Below, piece after piece: positions 33,090 to 45,406 of a DNA stretch of 64,000 bases. The notes under the pieces are model-generated. The model was not told the DNA's origin. It did no database searches and saw only the letters and a list, made by a program, of their open reading frames with translations. The DNA lies in assembly GCA_037176885.1 (NCBI GenBank), contig JAWWNJ010000004.1, positions 1,426,001 through 1,490,000 of the forward strand. The letters run 5' to 3'. This DNA is from Favolaschia claudopus. Lineage: Eukaryota > Basidiomycota > Agaricomycetes > Agaricales > Mycenaceae. A program made the position numbers and the translations under genes. How positions within the stretch are numbered: the first letter of the stretch is position 1; each line of letters starts with the position of its first letter.

Positions 33090-36000
33090 ATGCTACTCAA
33101 AGCAGCTAGCGTGCTGCGCCTTCCGTCTCGCTTTCAACTACCTCGATGTACACGCGCTTTTCATGCTCCCACCCAAGCTCTTCGCGCCGTTGCTGCACCT
33201 GCTGTTGGAGCGTACGCCCCCAATGAGGGCGAGCACGTTCTCAACTCTCCCTCAGAACTTGCGCGTCGCATATCGGCCAAAGTTCTCCCCAAAATACCGC
33301 GACCAGACGTCGAAAAGGTCGTAGTTGTCGGCAGTGGTGGCCTCAGCATTGGCCAAGCCGGGGAATTCGATTACTCTGGCTCTCAAGCTCTCAAGGCGCT
33401 TAGTGAAGAAGGCGTAGAAGCTGTACTCATTAACCCCAACATCGCGACTTGGCAAACCTCCCATCAACTTGCATCGGAAGTGTATTTCTTACCCATTACC
33501 TCGGATTATGTTGCCTATGTCTTGGAAAAAGAAAGGCCTGACGGAATATTACTCACCTTTGGTGGCCAAAGTGCTCTCAACGTCGGAATCGAACTTGACC
33601 GTATGGGTGTATTAGAGCGGCTTGGTGTCAAAGTACTGGGAACCCCGATTAGAACGCTCGAGGTTTCAGAGGATCGCGACCTTTTCGTTCAGGCGCTCAA
33701 AGGTATGCTCTGCATTTGTTTTCATGTCAAATGCTGTCTCTAAAAATTCACAGAAATCGATATACCCGTTGCCCAATCCACAGCTGTCTCTTCGGTAAAC
33801 GCCGCTCTATCTGCGGCAGAAACCATCGGTTATCCGGTTATTCTGCGTTCGGCTTTCACACTTGGTGGTCTTGGTTCTGGCTTCGCAGAAAACCCCGATG
33901 AATTGCGGGATCTGGCTGCCAAGGGCCTCAGTTTGAGCCCACAAGTCCTCATTGAGCGGAGCATGAAAGGATGGAAAGAACTGGAATACGAAGTCGTTCG
34001 TGACGCTGCCGATGTACGTTCCGTTTCGTCCCCACACATCATCGTCATTGATGTTTAAACGGTTAGAATACAATCATTTGCTGCAATATGGAAAATTTCG
34101 ATCCCCTAGGTACACATACAGGGGACTCGATTGTTGTCGCCCCTTCCCAGACCTTGCCCGATGACGAGTACCACATGCTGCGCAGTGCAGCGATTAAGGT
34201 TATTCGACATCTAGGCGTCGTGGGTGAATGCAATATTCAATATGCCCTGAATCCTACCTCTCGGGAATATTGTGTCATTGAAGTCAACGCTCGGTGAGAT
34301 ACGGTCGTATCTAATTTCCAATGGTTTTAATGGCTCGCCGTTAATTTGCAGCTTGAGCCGGTCAAGGCAGGTACCTATGATTTGATGCCACTGCATTTGC
34401 TGACATCCGGACAGTGCGCTTGCCTCAAAGGCAACTGGCTATCCTCTGGCGTATACTGCGGCGAAAATAGCTCTTGGACACACTCTCCCTGAACTCCCTA
34501 ATGCCGTCACGAAAACGACGACTGCCTGCTTCGAGCCATCCTTGGATTACATCGTCACCAAAATTCCGAAATGGGATCTGGCTAAATTCTCTTCTCAAGT
34601 CAATCGGGAGGTAGGGTCTGCAATGAAGTCGGTTGGAGAGGTGATGGCTATTGGACGCACATTTGAAGAAAGTCTGCAGAAGGCCATTCGACAGGTAGAC
34701 CCTCGATGGAAAGGTTTCGAAGTCTATATCGAGCCCGAAGACTTAGATACAGCACTCACCCGCCCTACTGACATGCGGTTGTTCGCGATCGCGTACGCCA
34801 TGTATAATAAAAACTATACAGTTGACCAAGTTCACGAGCTCACCAAAATCGACAAAGTGCGTTTTCATACGGTGTTTCCAGCCGTTATTCATTGATCATT
34901 AGTGGTTCCTGTACAAAGTCGACAACATCGTGCAAACGCATCATGCGCTCAAAGCTGCTGGGTCCATTGAAAAAATAGACCATGAGCTGATGTCCAAGGC
35001 CAAACGCATGGGATTCGCCGACATCCAAATCGCAGATCTCGTCTCCTCGACTGAAGACGTCGTTCGTGCGGCGCGCAAGTCTCTCGGGATCACGCCGTTC
35101 GTCAAACGTATTGACACACTTGCCGCCGAGTACCCTGCACATACCAACTATCTTTACACGACCTACAACGCTTCAGAGCATGACGTCGAATTCGATGAAC
35201 ATGGCACGATGGTCCTCGGAAGCGGTGTCTATCGCATTGGCAGTAGCGTCGAGTTTGACTGGTGTGCTGTGACCTGTGCTCGCAAACTTCGCGACATGGG
35301 GAAGCGTACAATCATGATCAATTATAATCCGGAAACTGTCTCTACGGATTTCGATGAAGCAGACAGGCTTTACTTCGAGGAACTGGGCTTCGAACGTGTT
35401 ATGGATATCTACGAGCTCGAACAGAGTCAAGGCGTCATTGTCAGTGTGGGAGGTAGATGCCGAATCAGCTTCGTGTGCCATATTTTTACTGACGTATTGA
35501 GCCGAATAGGTCAACTCCCTCAAAACATCGCTCTCAGACTCAAAAATACCGGCGTCAAAGTTCTGGGGACCGACCCGGAGCAGATCGACACGGCTGAGGA
35601 CCGCCACAAATTCTCTTCTGTTCTGGACAGTATCGGTGTTGATCAGCCTGAATGGACCGAGGTGACCACTCTCGAAGCGGCCAAGGCCTTTGCAGACAAG
35701 GTCGAATACCCTGTCCTCATTCGTCCATCATACGTTCTTTCTGGTGCCGCCATGAATGTGGTGTACGAAGAGTCGGCCCTGGAGTATAACCTATCAGCCG
35801 CGGCATCGGTCTCGCCGCTTCATCCCGTCGTCATAACCAAATTCATCGACAACGCTCAAGAAATCGACGTTGACGCTGTTGCTCACCAGGGCAAACTACT
35901 GGTTCACGCCGTTTCTGAACACGTCGAGAATGCTGGTGTGCACTCTGGTGATGCGACCTTGGTTCTTCCTCCGTTCTCCCTTTCCACTGGTGATCTCTCT

Positions 36001-36979
36001 CGCCTCAAGACAATCGCCGAGAAGGTTGCAGAGGCCTTCGAAATCTCCGGACCTTTCAACATGCAGATCATCAAGAAACCTGCAACAGATGATGAGGAAG
36101 CTCAACTCAAGGTCATCGAATGTAACCTGCGTGCTTCCCGGTCCTTCCCTTTCGTGTCCAAGGTTTTGGGTCACAATTTCATCGACACAGCAACCACCGC
36201 TATCGTTGGGCAAGATGTGCCCGAGCCGGTGGACATAATGTCAGAACAGCGGGATTACACCTCGATCAAGGTAGCGCAATTCTCTTGGACTCGTTTGGGA
36301 GGTGCCGATCCTTTCCTGGGCGTAGGTTTGTCCTTTCTTTTCTCGCTCTCGCAAAATCAACAGGAGCTCATCATCGACGAGCAGAAATGGCAAGTACTGG
36401 AGAGGTAGCAAGTTTCGGAAAGGACATCTACGAGGCCTACTGGGCGTCTCTCCTCAGTACCACCGGTTTCAAAGTCCCCAAGGCAGGATCGGGGGTTTTG
36501 CTCGGGGGGGATATATCCAAGCCGGAGATGGCTACTATCGCTAAGCGACTCATCGATTTGGGTTTCAAAATCTACTGCTCTTCGCCTGTCGTGGAAGAAT
36601 TCTTGAATGGTGTGCAGTATGTGGCTGCAAAGCGTATATTTTTCCCCACAAAGGACAAGCGAAAACTGCGTGAAGTTTTCGACGAATACGAAATTTCGTG
36701 CGTCATCAACTTGGCCAAATCTCGTGCGTCAAGTTTTACGGACGAAGATTATGTTGCTCGACGGTGAGTTTGCTGACTGTCAAGTGTGTTGTGTCTGATC
36801 ATTCGGATAGAAATGCCGTCGACTTTGGCCTGCCCCTGCTCAACAATGCTCGTTGCGCTGATCTTTTCGTGGAGAGTTTGGCCAGAAAAATTCCGCAAGG
36901 CGGTTTACAAAAATATACCGAGGGACGCATTCCCAGCGAAGTTCGGTCATGGCACGAGTTCGTAGGGCAACGAGTATAG
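33090..36979 (+). CDS. Carbamoyl-phosphate synthase, arginine-specific large subunit, mitochondrial
   Basis: Makes carbamoyl phosphate for arginine synthesis, with ammonia from the small subunit. The N-terminus ([24 protein letters not shown]) is an Arg-rich presequence for mitochondria. Two homologous ATP-grasp halves follow. Half 1: [100 protein letters not shown]. Half 2: [97 protein letters not shown]. An oligomerisation linker lies between them, and the C-terminal MGS-like domain ends [20 protein letters not shown]. No pyrimidine-specific fusion (GAT, ATC) is attached, hence arginine-specific. About eight introns. It converges on the interrupted oxidoreductase gene. Confidence 0.93.
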
Positions 36980-37087
36980 CCAACTTGGGGGCTGTAAAAC
37001 AAAAAGGAACTACTCTTGGCAGTCAGTTCCATGTAATGTATTGGACAACATACTAGACTTGGATCGATTTGGATACAGAACATAATA

Positions 37088-38700
37088 TTAATATTGACGC
37101 AGATCGTCAACTGTGCAAAGTTGGCTCATATCCAGCTCTTCCGGCGGGATATCACGCCGCGACTCGTCTTTGTGGTTGCGCGTTCGCTGAGGAGAAAATT
37201 TAGCGACCAACTCGGGACTGAGTTTCTCCTCGATCGCATCCGCAGCTGCGTATTGTATCGTTATATCGAATGGGTGTGTTCCGAGTGAAGGAGAAGCCTA
37301 CCAATCTGCCCTATGACGGGTAGAAATTTATATGCATGGCCTACATGCTCGCTCGTCATTGCAATACTATAACGGCTAGTTTCGAGCATACCGCTCCCAC
37401 CAGTTGCAAACATCAGGGACTTTTCAGAGTCGGGATGGAAGCCTATGACCCAGTCGCTATCGAAAGAGTCGTTGTACCTTGCGGCTGTCAGCTCTCCGAG
37501 CTGCAAAGACCGCGAGGAAACCATACCAGCACATTCTAGTTCCAATGAAAGGTTTCTCGGCAAGGTTAGGGTAAACCGTGCGCAGACCTTCTCTCAACTC
37601 CCGAACATTGGCTTTGGGGATGAGCAATCCGGTCTCTGGATCTGATACCACCGTTCTCGGAGTAGAAATTTTTGTTGAACCAACTTGGATGCTTCGAGTA
37701 TACCCCACTGTACATAGATTAGCTGAAACTGATAAGCTTTAAGTAAATTCCTTGCCATTATGAACTGCCATCTTAACAATATTCTGTTCGTTTGGCTATG
37801 CAGCACAGTTAGGTCGAACGAACGGCGGCCACATGGTGACATTTCACCGGAAAAATATAGAAACCAGTCTTAAAGTCCAGTACAACGGGGCAATCTTTGT
37901 ACAGTTCCGCTTCGTCTTGTGATAATTGGATCATTGCGACACATTGACTGAGCGAATCTCAGTTGAAAGCGAGCATAGTGAACGGCGCGTATACCCAGTA
38001 GCTTGGTAAATATTTCCACCAGGCAGGTCGGGAAAAGCTGAACGGGTCCACGATCCTGTGGCCAATACAACCAGATCTGCCTCAAGAATACTTCCATCGC
38101 TGCAGCGTACCCCTGTGGTTTTGAAATTTTCGGCCTGGTGGATTAGCTCAATCGCATTCTTCCCGACAAGGATTTTGCCGTGCAATGCTGTTACTTGCTT
38201 CATCAGAAGTGATACGCCTTGACCGGCGTTCGCCCAACCACTATCGCGATTGAGGTAGCCTGCACGGGTTTCAAAGGTTCCAACGGCTGCGTGCGGAGGA
38301 AAGACTTGACGAAGACCAGCAGGATTCTCCAGAGGCAAAATACGAACCCCAATTTCCTGATCGTGTAGATACGCCTTGTGTTTATAGTCGTCAGCAGAGT
38401 CCGTGTCGCCCAAGACAAGTACACCAGATCTTTCAAAGTTGAACCAGTGCTAAGTCGTTCGCATTCGCTCAGTTTTGTGAGTCAACGTACTCGTGATATG
38501 CGTCTTCCCAAACCTCTTGTTTCTTCCAAGCCTGAATGGCTTCCTGTGGCGATCATCGGCGAACGGGTATCGATAAACGTATCGCGGACAAATACAAGGG
38601 CAAGTTTAGAGTAGAACGGATCCGCATAGGAAGTGCGAACGACTAATGATGATGGAAGTCTCGGGATGTGGTACGGGACTCGAGAGTCAAAGTCACGAAC
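37088..38700 (-). pseudogene. FAD-dependent amine oxidoreductase (DAO family), 3' part, cut off by the transposon
   Basis: This is the body of a fructosyl-amino-acid oxidase/sarcosine oxidase-like flavoprotein. It lacks its first exon, which lies beyond the transposon at 45443-45602. The sequence starts with an orphan intron (38643-38700, GTTCGT..ATTAG). Exons follow: VRTSYADPFYSKLAL, EAIQAWKKQEVW, SGVLVLGDTDSADDYKHKAY, VFPPHAAVGTFETRAGYLN, DSGWANAGQGVSLLMKQV, GSILEADLVVLATGSWTRSAFP, QLSQDEAELYKDCPVVLDFKTG, TRTVVSDPETGLLIP, DSDWVIGFHPDSEKSLMFATGGSGHAYKFLPVIG. The end is LCTVDDLRQY. I found no other clear lesion, so the gene was probably functional before the insertion. The stop TAA is at 37088-37090, 108 bases from the convergent CPS stop. 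Substrate is unknown. Confidence 0.85.
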
Positions 38701-38703
38701 TTC
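38701..38703 (+). repeat. Target-site duplication TTC, left copy
   Basis: The trinucleotide directly outside the CACTA end of the transposon; the same TTC follows the other end at 45443. A 3-bp duplication is what CACTA transposases produce. Confidence 0.8.
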
Positions 38704-38739
38704 CACTATGGAGGTAGATCAGGATCATTTCCATCCTAG
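38704..38739 (+). repeat. Terminal inverted repeat, left end
   Basis: Starts with the canonical CACTA pentamer. Matches the reverse complement of 45407-45442 at 22 of 36 positions without gaps; the best-conserved parts are GGAT and the CCTA near position 30. Confidence 0.75.
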
Positions 38740-38964
38740 CTCAGGATGAAAATCGTCCAACAACCTAACACCGGCTGATTTTAGGTTGATTTATTTCAAC
38801 CTATTGTGTAGGTTGCATTGTATCCAGTACAATTCATCCTAAACTAGAATGAGATTCATGCGGTTGCTCGCCAAATATTATATCAACCTATGATAGAATA
38901 AAAACAATACAAAGACAGTACAAGCATAGATAGTGAATATATATGGATGCCTTTCATAACTGAG
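38723..38964. repeat. Subterminal repeat array, left end
   Basis: Repeated short units occur in both orientations: CATCCTAG, CAGGATGAAAA, CAACCTAAC, TTAGGTTGAT, CAACCTA, TAGGTTG, CATCCTAAAC and CAACCTATG. The same units occur at the right end. In CACTA elements, subterminal repeats are binding sites for the element's TnpA-type protein. The stretch also contains the 3' end of the small minus-strand gene's transcript. Confidence 0.7.
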
Positions 38965-39661
38965 CTACATAGGCTCGACCTTGATGCCCACCAACGTCTT
39001 ATCGGGGTCCTCCTCGTTGTCGGAAGTGCGGGGGATTACGAGTGCCGACATGCGCGGAAAGGGATTCCATCCCGGCTGCGAGTCCGATTCTGTGACTGAA
39101 CCCGGTAGGTCGCTGTTGAGACGCAGCATGTCCTCGACCTTTAGCAGAGCTGCCCTGATCCCGGCTGCGCTGCTCAAAATTTTGTGCTCCGCGTGGGGCA
39201 AAGGAAACACAAATTCTTTATGACGGCGGGCGGCTTGCAGGAAGTCCACGATAACCAGAACATCCTTTTCCAGCGCCTCTTCGAGACGCTGGGAATCAAC
39301 AGCACGCTTTATCGGGAGGTAGATGCGCGCCATCATGACTTCGTTGAGTTGCCGCAAAACTCGTTCGCGTCGAGGGGTCTTGGTAACATCCCTATGGTGG
39401 TGAGGCTCCTCGTTGAGGAGAGAGAAGGGAGCCTCGCCGAGGAGAGAGAAGATCTTGTTGCACGTTTGCTCAGACACTTCGTGAAAATCTACGGTCGGCC
39501 ACAAGTAACTGCGCGCATCAATTGTCAATTTGCAGCAACGCGCTCAGAGGCTTGGGTACTCACCTATCATCCTCATGCTTGTTGTCCCTCAAGTCCTCTA
39601 GGAAAGCAGCTGCCGCTTCTTGGTTATTTGTGTCAGGTTCCCGAGTGAAAAACGCGTCCAT
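38965..39661 (-). CDS. Transposon accessory protein, unknown function
   Basis: Two exons. Exon 1 from ATG at 39661: MDAFFTREPDTNNQEAAAAF, LEDLRDNKHEDD. After an intron of about 55 bases (GTGAGT..GCGCAG), exon 2 reads YLWPTVDFHEVSEQTCNKIFSLL, VMMARIYLPIKRAVDSQRLEEALEKDVLVIVDFLQAARRHKEFVFPLP, ending DKTLVGIKVEPM. The middle is predicted helical (Leu/Glu/Arg heptads). No domain is recognised. It lies inside the transposon, downstream of the transposase on the same strand, so it may be co-transcribed or have its own promoter in the 310-base gap. A role in transposition is inference. Confidence 0.65.
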
Positions 39662-39971
39662 AATACGCGTCGATGGAGGAGAGACACAAGTCTGGAGTGG
39701 TGGCTGTGTTGATCACGAGAATAATTACAATTTCTCGACCTTTTTCTGGCGCACGGGGGGTGCCTCAAAATTACTTGTGAGTATGAAATAAGGACACCCT
39801 ACTGCTATATGAGTCTGCAATTTTTTTATATTGGCATGGGAATCCCGAGATATTGAGATACACTAGCAGCAAGGGGTATAATATATATGTCTATGTACGA
39901 CGACGAGTCCATCAAGCTCAGTGGAGCATTCAAAGATTAAAAAGGGTGCATGCATGAGGTTAGGAAACTAC
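39662..39971. other. Spacer between two transposon genes
   Basis: 310 bases, AT-rich near 39780-39890 (TATATATG). It holds the promoter of the small ORF and the 3' UTR of the transposase. No ORF seen. Confidence 0.4.
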
Positions 39972-42900
39972 TCAGTAATCTTCATCCGCTGCCCACTCTG
40001 CCCGCGCTAACACACCACTTCGATCGATTATAGTTCCGGCTGTGCCAGCAACAGCGACCCGGCCCACAAGCGATTGGACGGTGGTGACATCGACAACGTC
40101 CAGAGAACCATGAGAGCTATATGGGTGAATATCCAGCCCCTCCAGTTCTTTGTCCGGCGCCTTCAGAGTGCACGACCGGACGGCAGCAAGAATATATGTT
40201 GTTGCGCTGTCCAGGTGAAGGTTGGGGCAGGCAACCGGTAAATGGACGCGGTATATGTGTGTGAGTTGACCATAGAATGTCTGGAGGTGCAACGCAACGG
40301 GTTTGTTTTTGAAACGTCGGTTTTGATCCACAAGAACTTCGTACTGATAATGTGGTCTATGAGTCTCGAAGTACGAGTACAGTGAAAACAACTTACTCGG
40401 ACGTATGTAGCATCCCTGGAGTCGTCAGCACCACCCCCTAGAGAGCAGGAACGCATGGTATCGCCTGCCTCGGAATCGACACGCCGGATCTTGCCCCACT
40501 CTTCAACAATCGCTGTATTCAATGCTGTATTGACCTGTCCCATAGATGCCCCTGTCCGAGTTGCGAGCGCAGCTGCGATCATCTTGATAGCATTGTTTCC
40601 GGGGCGCGTCGGTGACTTGGGAGGTAGTAATAAGCACGACGGGTCTGCAAATGTTTATCAGCACTACGCAGTATCAGCAGAGCTATTCACATACAAGAGG
40701 GATCGGAATATGATCCTTGGACTATGCTGCGCGGGGGACGAAGCGCAAGCTCCTCAACGACACTGTAAAGCGTTTTGACTTGAGTTAGCTGCGCAATTTC
40801 AAGAACATATCGGTCGATTGATGCCCAGGGAAATCTACGGCTGCGAATACCGGGCTGGATACTGCCACAGTAGCGCTCCATTGGAAAAGCCCAGTAACAC
40901 CAGACGGGACCGCAGAAGGCAATTGAGTCGGCGATATGGAGGAGAGCATGGATAGTGAGAGGACAGGTCGACATCCTATCAACATTGTTCTGTAGATAGA
41001 GCCTGATCGAAAGAGGTGAGCGATAAGGAAGTGCACGGTATAAGATAGACTTACGACTCGTATTCCTTGACCCATGAGATGAAGCCAGCACGGATGACTT
41101 CAATCTGTTCTTCGGTGATTTCAAACTGGAGACAGAGGTTGAGCAGTCGGACCAACTTGACAAAGTGTCGAAAGAATTTGACGTGCTTGAAACGCCGGCG
41201 CAACAGAACGGGACCTAAGTAGAGGGTCCAGAATGACCACATCTCAGCGGAGACGTTGGGACGGTCTTTCGAGATGTTGGGGATACGGCTGCCATACACA
41301 GATGGGATGGTATTGGAAGCGGCAGAGGTCTCGCTCGCAATAGCTTCCCACACCGCTTTGCTAAATTCATAATCCTCGCGTCCGCCGTCGAGTCCCTTGA
41401 AATCACCCGTCCAAAGCAGAATGAGATTCTTGATGAGGTTTTCCCAGATGAGGTGCATGAAGTCGTAGCCAAACGACCGGGGAAATGAGAGTGAATGTAG
41501 AAAGGAAAGGATGGGAACACCCTTCACGCCGTACTTCTTTGCCAGCCTTTCCGCAGCCGCATTCGTAGGCGCGGCTTCGACCTCTTTGCCCTGAGACAAA
41601 ATCTCATCATGCGTGCGCAACGGAAGGTCGGCGGGATCATAGACCTTCACAGCCTGAGGATTTGCTTTGACCTGCGGATGATATGACCGATCGAGGGGGA
41701 CGTAGTGCGCATTTCCCCGGGCTCCCGGAACTGGCAGACCGACAATCTTGCACATTCTGCACGGCGAGATCCCATTATGGCCCTTCATGCGCATAAACAT
41801 GGAGACGGCAGGGATGTCCCCAAACACAAGGATTAGATACGCCCTGAGGTCGAAAGCTCGACCAGAAAGCGCATCAAAGGCGGGGACCCCCGCCGCAAGC
41901 CGGAGCAGCTCCTGCACCGCTGGCCACAAGAACGAGTCCGAATCCTTGGGCTTGTTCGGGCCCGGGATGACGCCGAGAGCCAGAATATACTCCAGCAAGA
42001 ATCGGAGCTCGGGGGGAAGGTCGTAATCAAAAAGGATGAGTGGCCACGCCGTCTTCTTCCTTCTCTTGAACGGCGCAAAACCATCCCAGGATGCACCAAG
42101 CGCGACGTCGCGAGGATCCGAGAAGTATTTGTGATCGAGTTGCTTGCCATTGATCTCGACAAACTTGTGTCGAAGCGCTCGGTAGTGCTTGCCGTCAAAA
42201 ACATCCGTCATTTTACCCGGTTGATGAACGTGCTCAGCTCGATACTGCTGCTTTTCAGCCATCTCAGGATTTGCCGCAAATGCGACCAGGCGGGGAATGA
42301 TAGGGATGTAAGTGAATTTCTTTCGAGGTTTGCCGTTGGCTCTTCGGCGCGGCTCGTGGCAGTAAGGGCACTCCGTCAAACCCTCGTGCGGGCCCACATA
42401 GCAAAGGCAGCTATTGACACAGCAGTCATATATCTGCGGTTTGAAGCCAGCCAGAAAATTGACACGAGAACGAATCTTGTCGAGCGAGGGGAGAGGTGGG
42501 TGCTGAGGAAAAGCGAACGGGGTCATTCTGAAGGCCTTGTCTGTCATATTTGACTTGACCTTGAAGGCAAATGCTTTACAGATAGCGAGGTCATATGCGC
42601 TGAGTTTGTCGGCTAGAAACAGAGACTGTTATGATCGTGGCATGACGGAAAGGACAGAAAATACCTATTGCTGCTGCCTCTCTCTCGAAATCCTCCCCTA
42701 CATGATCTGCTGCTGAGACCCCGGAAGGTGTGAAGGTATCCCAGTCAAATATATCCGGCTCATCAGAATCAGAGTCTTCTCCCTCGCTATCCTCCACCCT
42801 CAACTCATCCCCGCCATCTTCTAGCACATCATCCACATCTGAGTCCCCTTCCAGTTCATCCCCTACATCACCATGAACGGACTCGGACTCGGGCTCGTCG

Positions 42901-43214
42901 AACCCGCCCGGCTGTGATGGGCTTGGAGGAGCCGGAGTCATATCCACATCCTCTGGCCCACTGTCAAGCTCGCGGGTGCCGATGCCGTACCATCCGCCGA
43001 GTTGTGCTTGTCGGGACGGACCAGCATGATCGGGACCACTTACACTGTGCCCAAAGTCGTCGTCGGAACTTGGAGCATAGACGCGGCGCTGACGCGAGGC
43101 ATCATTGCCCAAGGGTGCAGGGTAGGGGTGCACTTGAGCATTTAGATGAATTTGTTCTCGTGTTTGAGTGACTCTTTCACCGCAGCCACAGGCGCAGATA
43201 CGACGTTGGCCCAT
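39972..43214 (-). CDS. Transposase, Transposase_21 (Plavaka/tnp2-like) family
   Basis: Catalyses excision and integration of the surrounding CACTA-like element. The N-terminus MGQRRICACGCGERVTQ has a small Cys-rich motif, followed by a long acidic low-complexity region. After an intron near 42625-42664 the core begins: YDLAICKAFAFKVKSNMTDKAF, YDCCVNSCLCYVG.., LTECPYCHEPRR (zinc-ribbon typical of the family). Then come LILFDYDLPPELRFLLEYILALGVIPGPNKPKDSDSFLWPAVQEL, FGDIPAVSMFMRMKGHNGISPCRMCKIVG, and FGYDFMHLIWENL.KNLI. Later exons include ESIAFCGPVWCYWAFPMERYCGSI-like text and end RAEWAADEDY. The motif set matches fungal Plavaka and plant CACTA TnpD-like transposases. Introns at the 3' half are estimated. 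The frame of the long 498-residue core exon has no stops. Confidence 0.88.
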
Positions 43215-43358
43215 TGAAAGGAGAGAGATACTTTATTAGGGATGCTGTGCTGCGATATTGCAAAGCGACGCGTGACAAACAAACATTTGAATTTGCTCTA
43301 ACTCGAACCACCATCTCCTCTCCTACAGCTCTTGTCAATATCAACCCAGCGCAACACA
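43215..43358. promoter_or_regulatory. Divergent promoter inside the transposon
   Basis: Only 144 bases separate the outward-facing start codons of the transposase and the plus-strand accessory gene, so one short region drives both. Confidence 0.45.
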
Positions 43359-44954
43359 ATGACACCAGTAAACCCACCTCGCAAGATCAAAAGTGAACCC
43401 AAGGCAAGCACCCAGGCCAAGCCGGCGCCTCGGCCGCCCAGGAAAGCCGCAGACAAGGAGAACAGGCGCCTCCCAAGCCCTACCTTGGAAGACTTCAAGC
43501 GCTTCCATGCCCAGCTGGAAGAAAAATACGACATCGACAACTGCAACACCGTCGACATCATCTACTCGGCCATTGAGAATGACAAGCATCGAGGTAAGGC
43601 GAGAACAATACCTTGACGGCGCTCGGGAATTGACTGCAATTCTTATAGCCAAAATCGACGCGCAGGCTGAGGCATTGAAGGTTGCGAACAAGGCGTTGGA
43701 GGATTTGCAGCGTCGTGTCGCGCAATTGACTGCTGGAGACGATGTGGTGGAGGGTGAGTGCATAATCACATCAACAATGTCCCGTGACTCACGCGACGCG
43801 TTGTTGATGATGTGATAGCTGCTCAAGCTAAGGCCGTCGGAGACCCCGCAACGCGCCTTCATGTTGACGCACCTGGTGAGCATAAGCAGCTTCCTGTCGT
43901 TGACGAGCATCTCATGCTCACCGTCGTCCAGCGCCGCCGAAGCTCATCAAGCCAGCTCAAGGTAAATACGAGCCTTGGCGCCAATGTCTGAGCACTTAGC
44001 ACGAACATCATCACAGGCGACACTGCCGATGCTGATCAAGACGACATGGAGGTGGACGAGGACCTTGATGCAGGTGAGGGTCCGAACTGCCGAGCTTACC
44101 ATTCACTCACATTGTGTGCAGAGAAACTGAAGCGCGAGAATGCCGAGCTCAAGCGGCAGCTCAAGGCGGCTCGCGCACACGGAGGTGTGACCAGCGATGA
44201 ACCTGATGACCCCATGACGGATGATATCCCGAAGCCTAAGGGGACGGCCGGGACCAACTACAACATCCAGGACGCGATGGGCATGGGGAAGACTACCCGG
44301 GATAGGGAGCTCTACAAAGGAATTCAGGTACGTTACACTGTTTTGTGCGACAAAGACTTACCCGAACTCCGAAGCGTTACCTGAGAGACTTGGCTGCAAG
44401 AGCAGGTCTCAACTGGGAGAAACCGTGGCGCGAGATCTCCAACGAGGTCAAAGGCAAGTTCTTTCGAGTGGTGAGTATATTTATTATGATGTACGAGACG
44501 GTTACTCACATCGCGACAACAGGCACGAGAGAGGCACCCGATCCTCGCGCGCTTCCATAACGACTGGGCTACCGAAGACATTATCAGACAGTACTTCAAG
44601 AACAAGCGCAATAACGCGTACCGTCACGAGTGGCTCGAAGTCGACCCGAAATATTCCCACTTGAGCGCCAACTCAGCAAAACGGAACCCGAACGCGCCTC
44701 GCGGCAGACGCAACAAGATTGTCAAAGCCCGTGCCGCCCAGAAGAAGCAAGCTGCAGAGAAGAAGGTAGCGGCGCGCTCGAGTTCCAGCAAGAAGGCGAC
44801 ATCCAGCAAGGGAAAGGCAAAGGAGGTGTCGAAACGCAAGGTCAAGTTGATTGTTCACAGTGAGCCTTCCAGCGACGATGAAGAGGACGAGGACCAAGCC
44901 ATGAGCGGCGGTGAGGAGCAGGCCACGAGCGACGAGGAGGACGGTACAAATTGA
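43359..44954 (+). CDS. Transposon accessory protein, TnpA-like candidate
   Basis: Starts MTPVNPPRKIKSEPKASTQAK with a basic Pro-rich N-terminus. Then LEDFKRFHAQLEEKYDIDNCNTVDIIYSAIENDKHR, a coiled coil (AKIDAQAEALKVANKALEDLQRRVAQL), an acidic block (QDDMEVDEDLDAGE), a second coil (EKLKRENAELKRQLKAA), and GTNYNIQDAMGMGKTTRDRELYKGIQ. The C-terminal half reads DLAARAGLNWEKPW, FHNDWATEDIIRQYFKNKRNNAYRHEW, followed by long Lys/Arg-rich and acidic tails. About six introns join the frames. I do not recognise a family. Basic stretches and coiled coils, and its place in the element opposite the transposase, make it a candidate for the subterminal-repeat-binding partner. That is inference. Confidence 0.65.
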
Positions 44955-45206
44955 GGTGCGTGCGCGTGTTCATTTTGTCTCACGTCACTCATTTTGCCTC
45001 CGTTTAGTTCCGCCTCGAGGCCATCGATATCGATGGTCTATCACTATGTCATTCCCATTACAGTCAACTGTCTGCTCCGTTCCGCTCGATTGTTGTAGTT
45101 TTAATTATCTTTCCGTGCCTAGTATGCCTACATGAATTCATCTTGATTGTCATTGAAATGTATCCTGAGTCCTGTGAGAAATCAGCCTTGGAGCGCATGA
45201 AAAGCC
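44955..45206. other. Spacer, 3' side of the accessory gene
   Basis: Non-coding; 3' UTR of the plus-strand gene, before the right subterminal repeats begin. Confidence 0.45.
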
Positions 45207-45406
45207 GCATGAAGTTGGTTGATTTTTCGACCCTAACGTAGGTTGATATTCACGCGGAACAGCTGAAACGAGCTTAGGATGAAACGAACTGTTTTAGAAT
45301 ACTAATCATCCTGCCTAAAACAACCTACGAACCGCTCATTTTCATCCTGAGTCCGTTGAAATTCATCCTATCCTCGTATGATCTCCATCCTAACGCTGGT
45401 TGATCT
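45207..45406. repeat. Subterminal repeat array, right end
   Basis: Contains GTTGGTTGATT, TAGGTTGATATTCA, TTAGGATGAAAC, CATCCTGCC, CAACCTACG, TCATCCTGAG, TTCATCCTATC, CATCCTAAC and GGTTGATC units. These are the same words as at the left end, in both orientations. Confidence 0.7.

Noticed and set aside
33252..33467. Short minus-strand ORFs within the CPS gene
   Set aside because: Shadows of the CPS coding exons, whose plus-strand product matches the family throughout.
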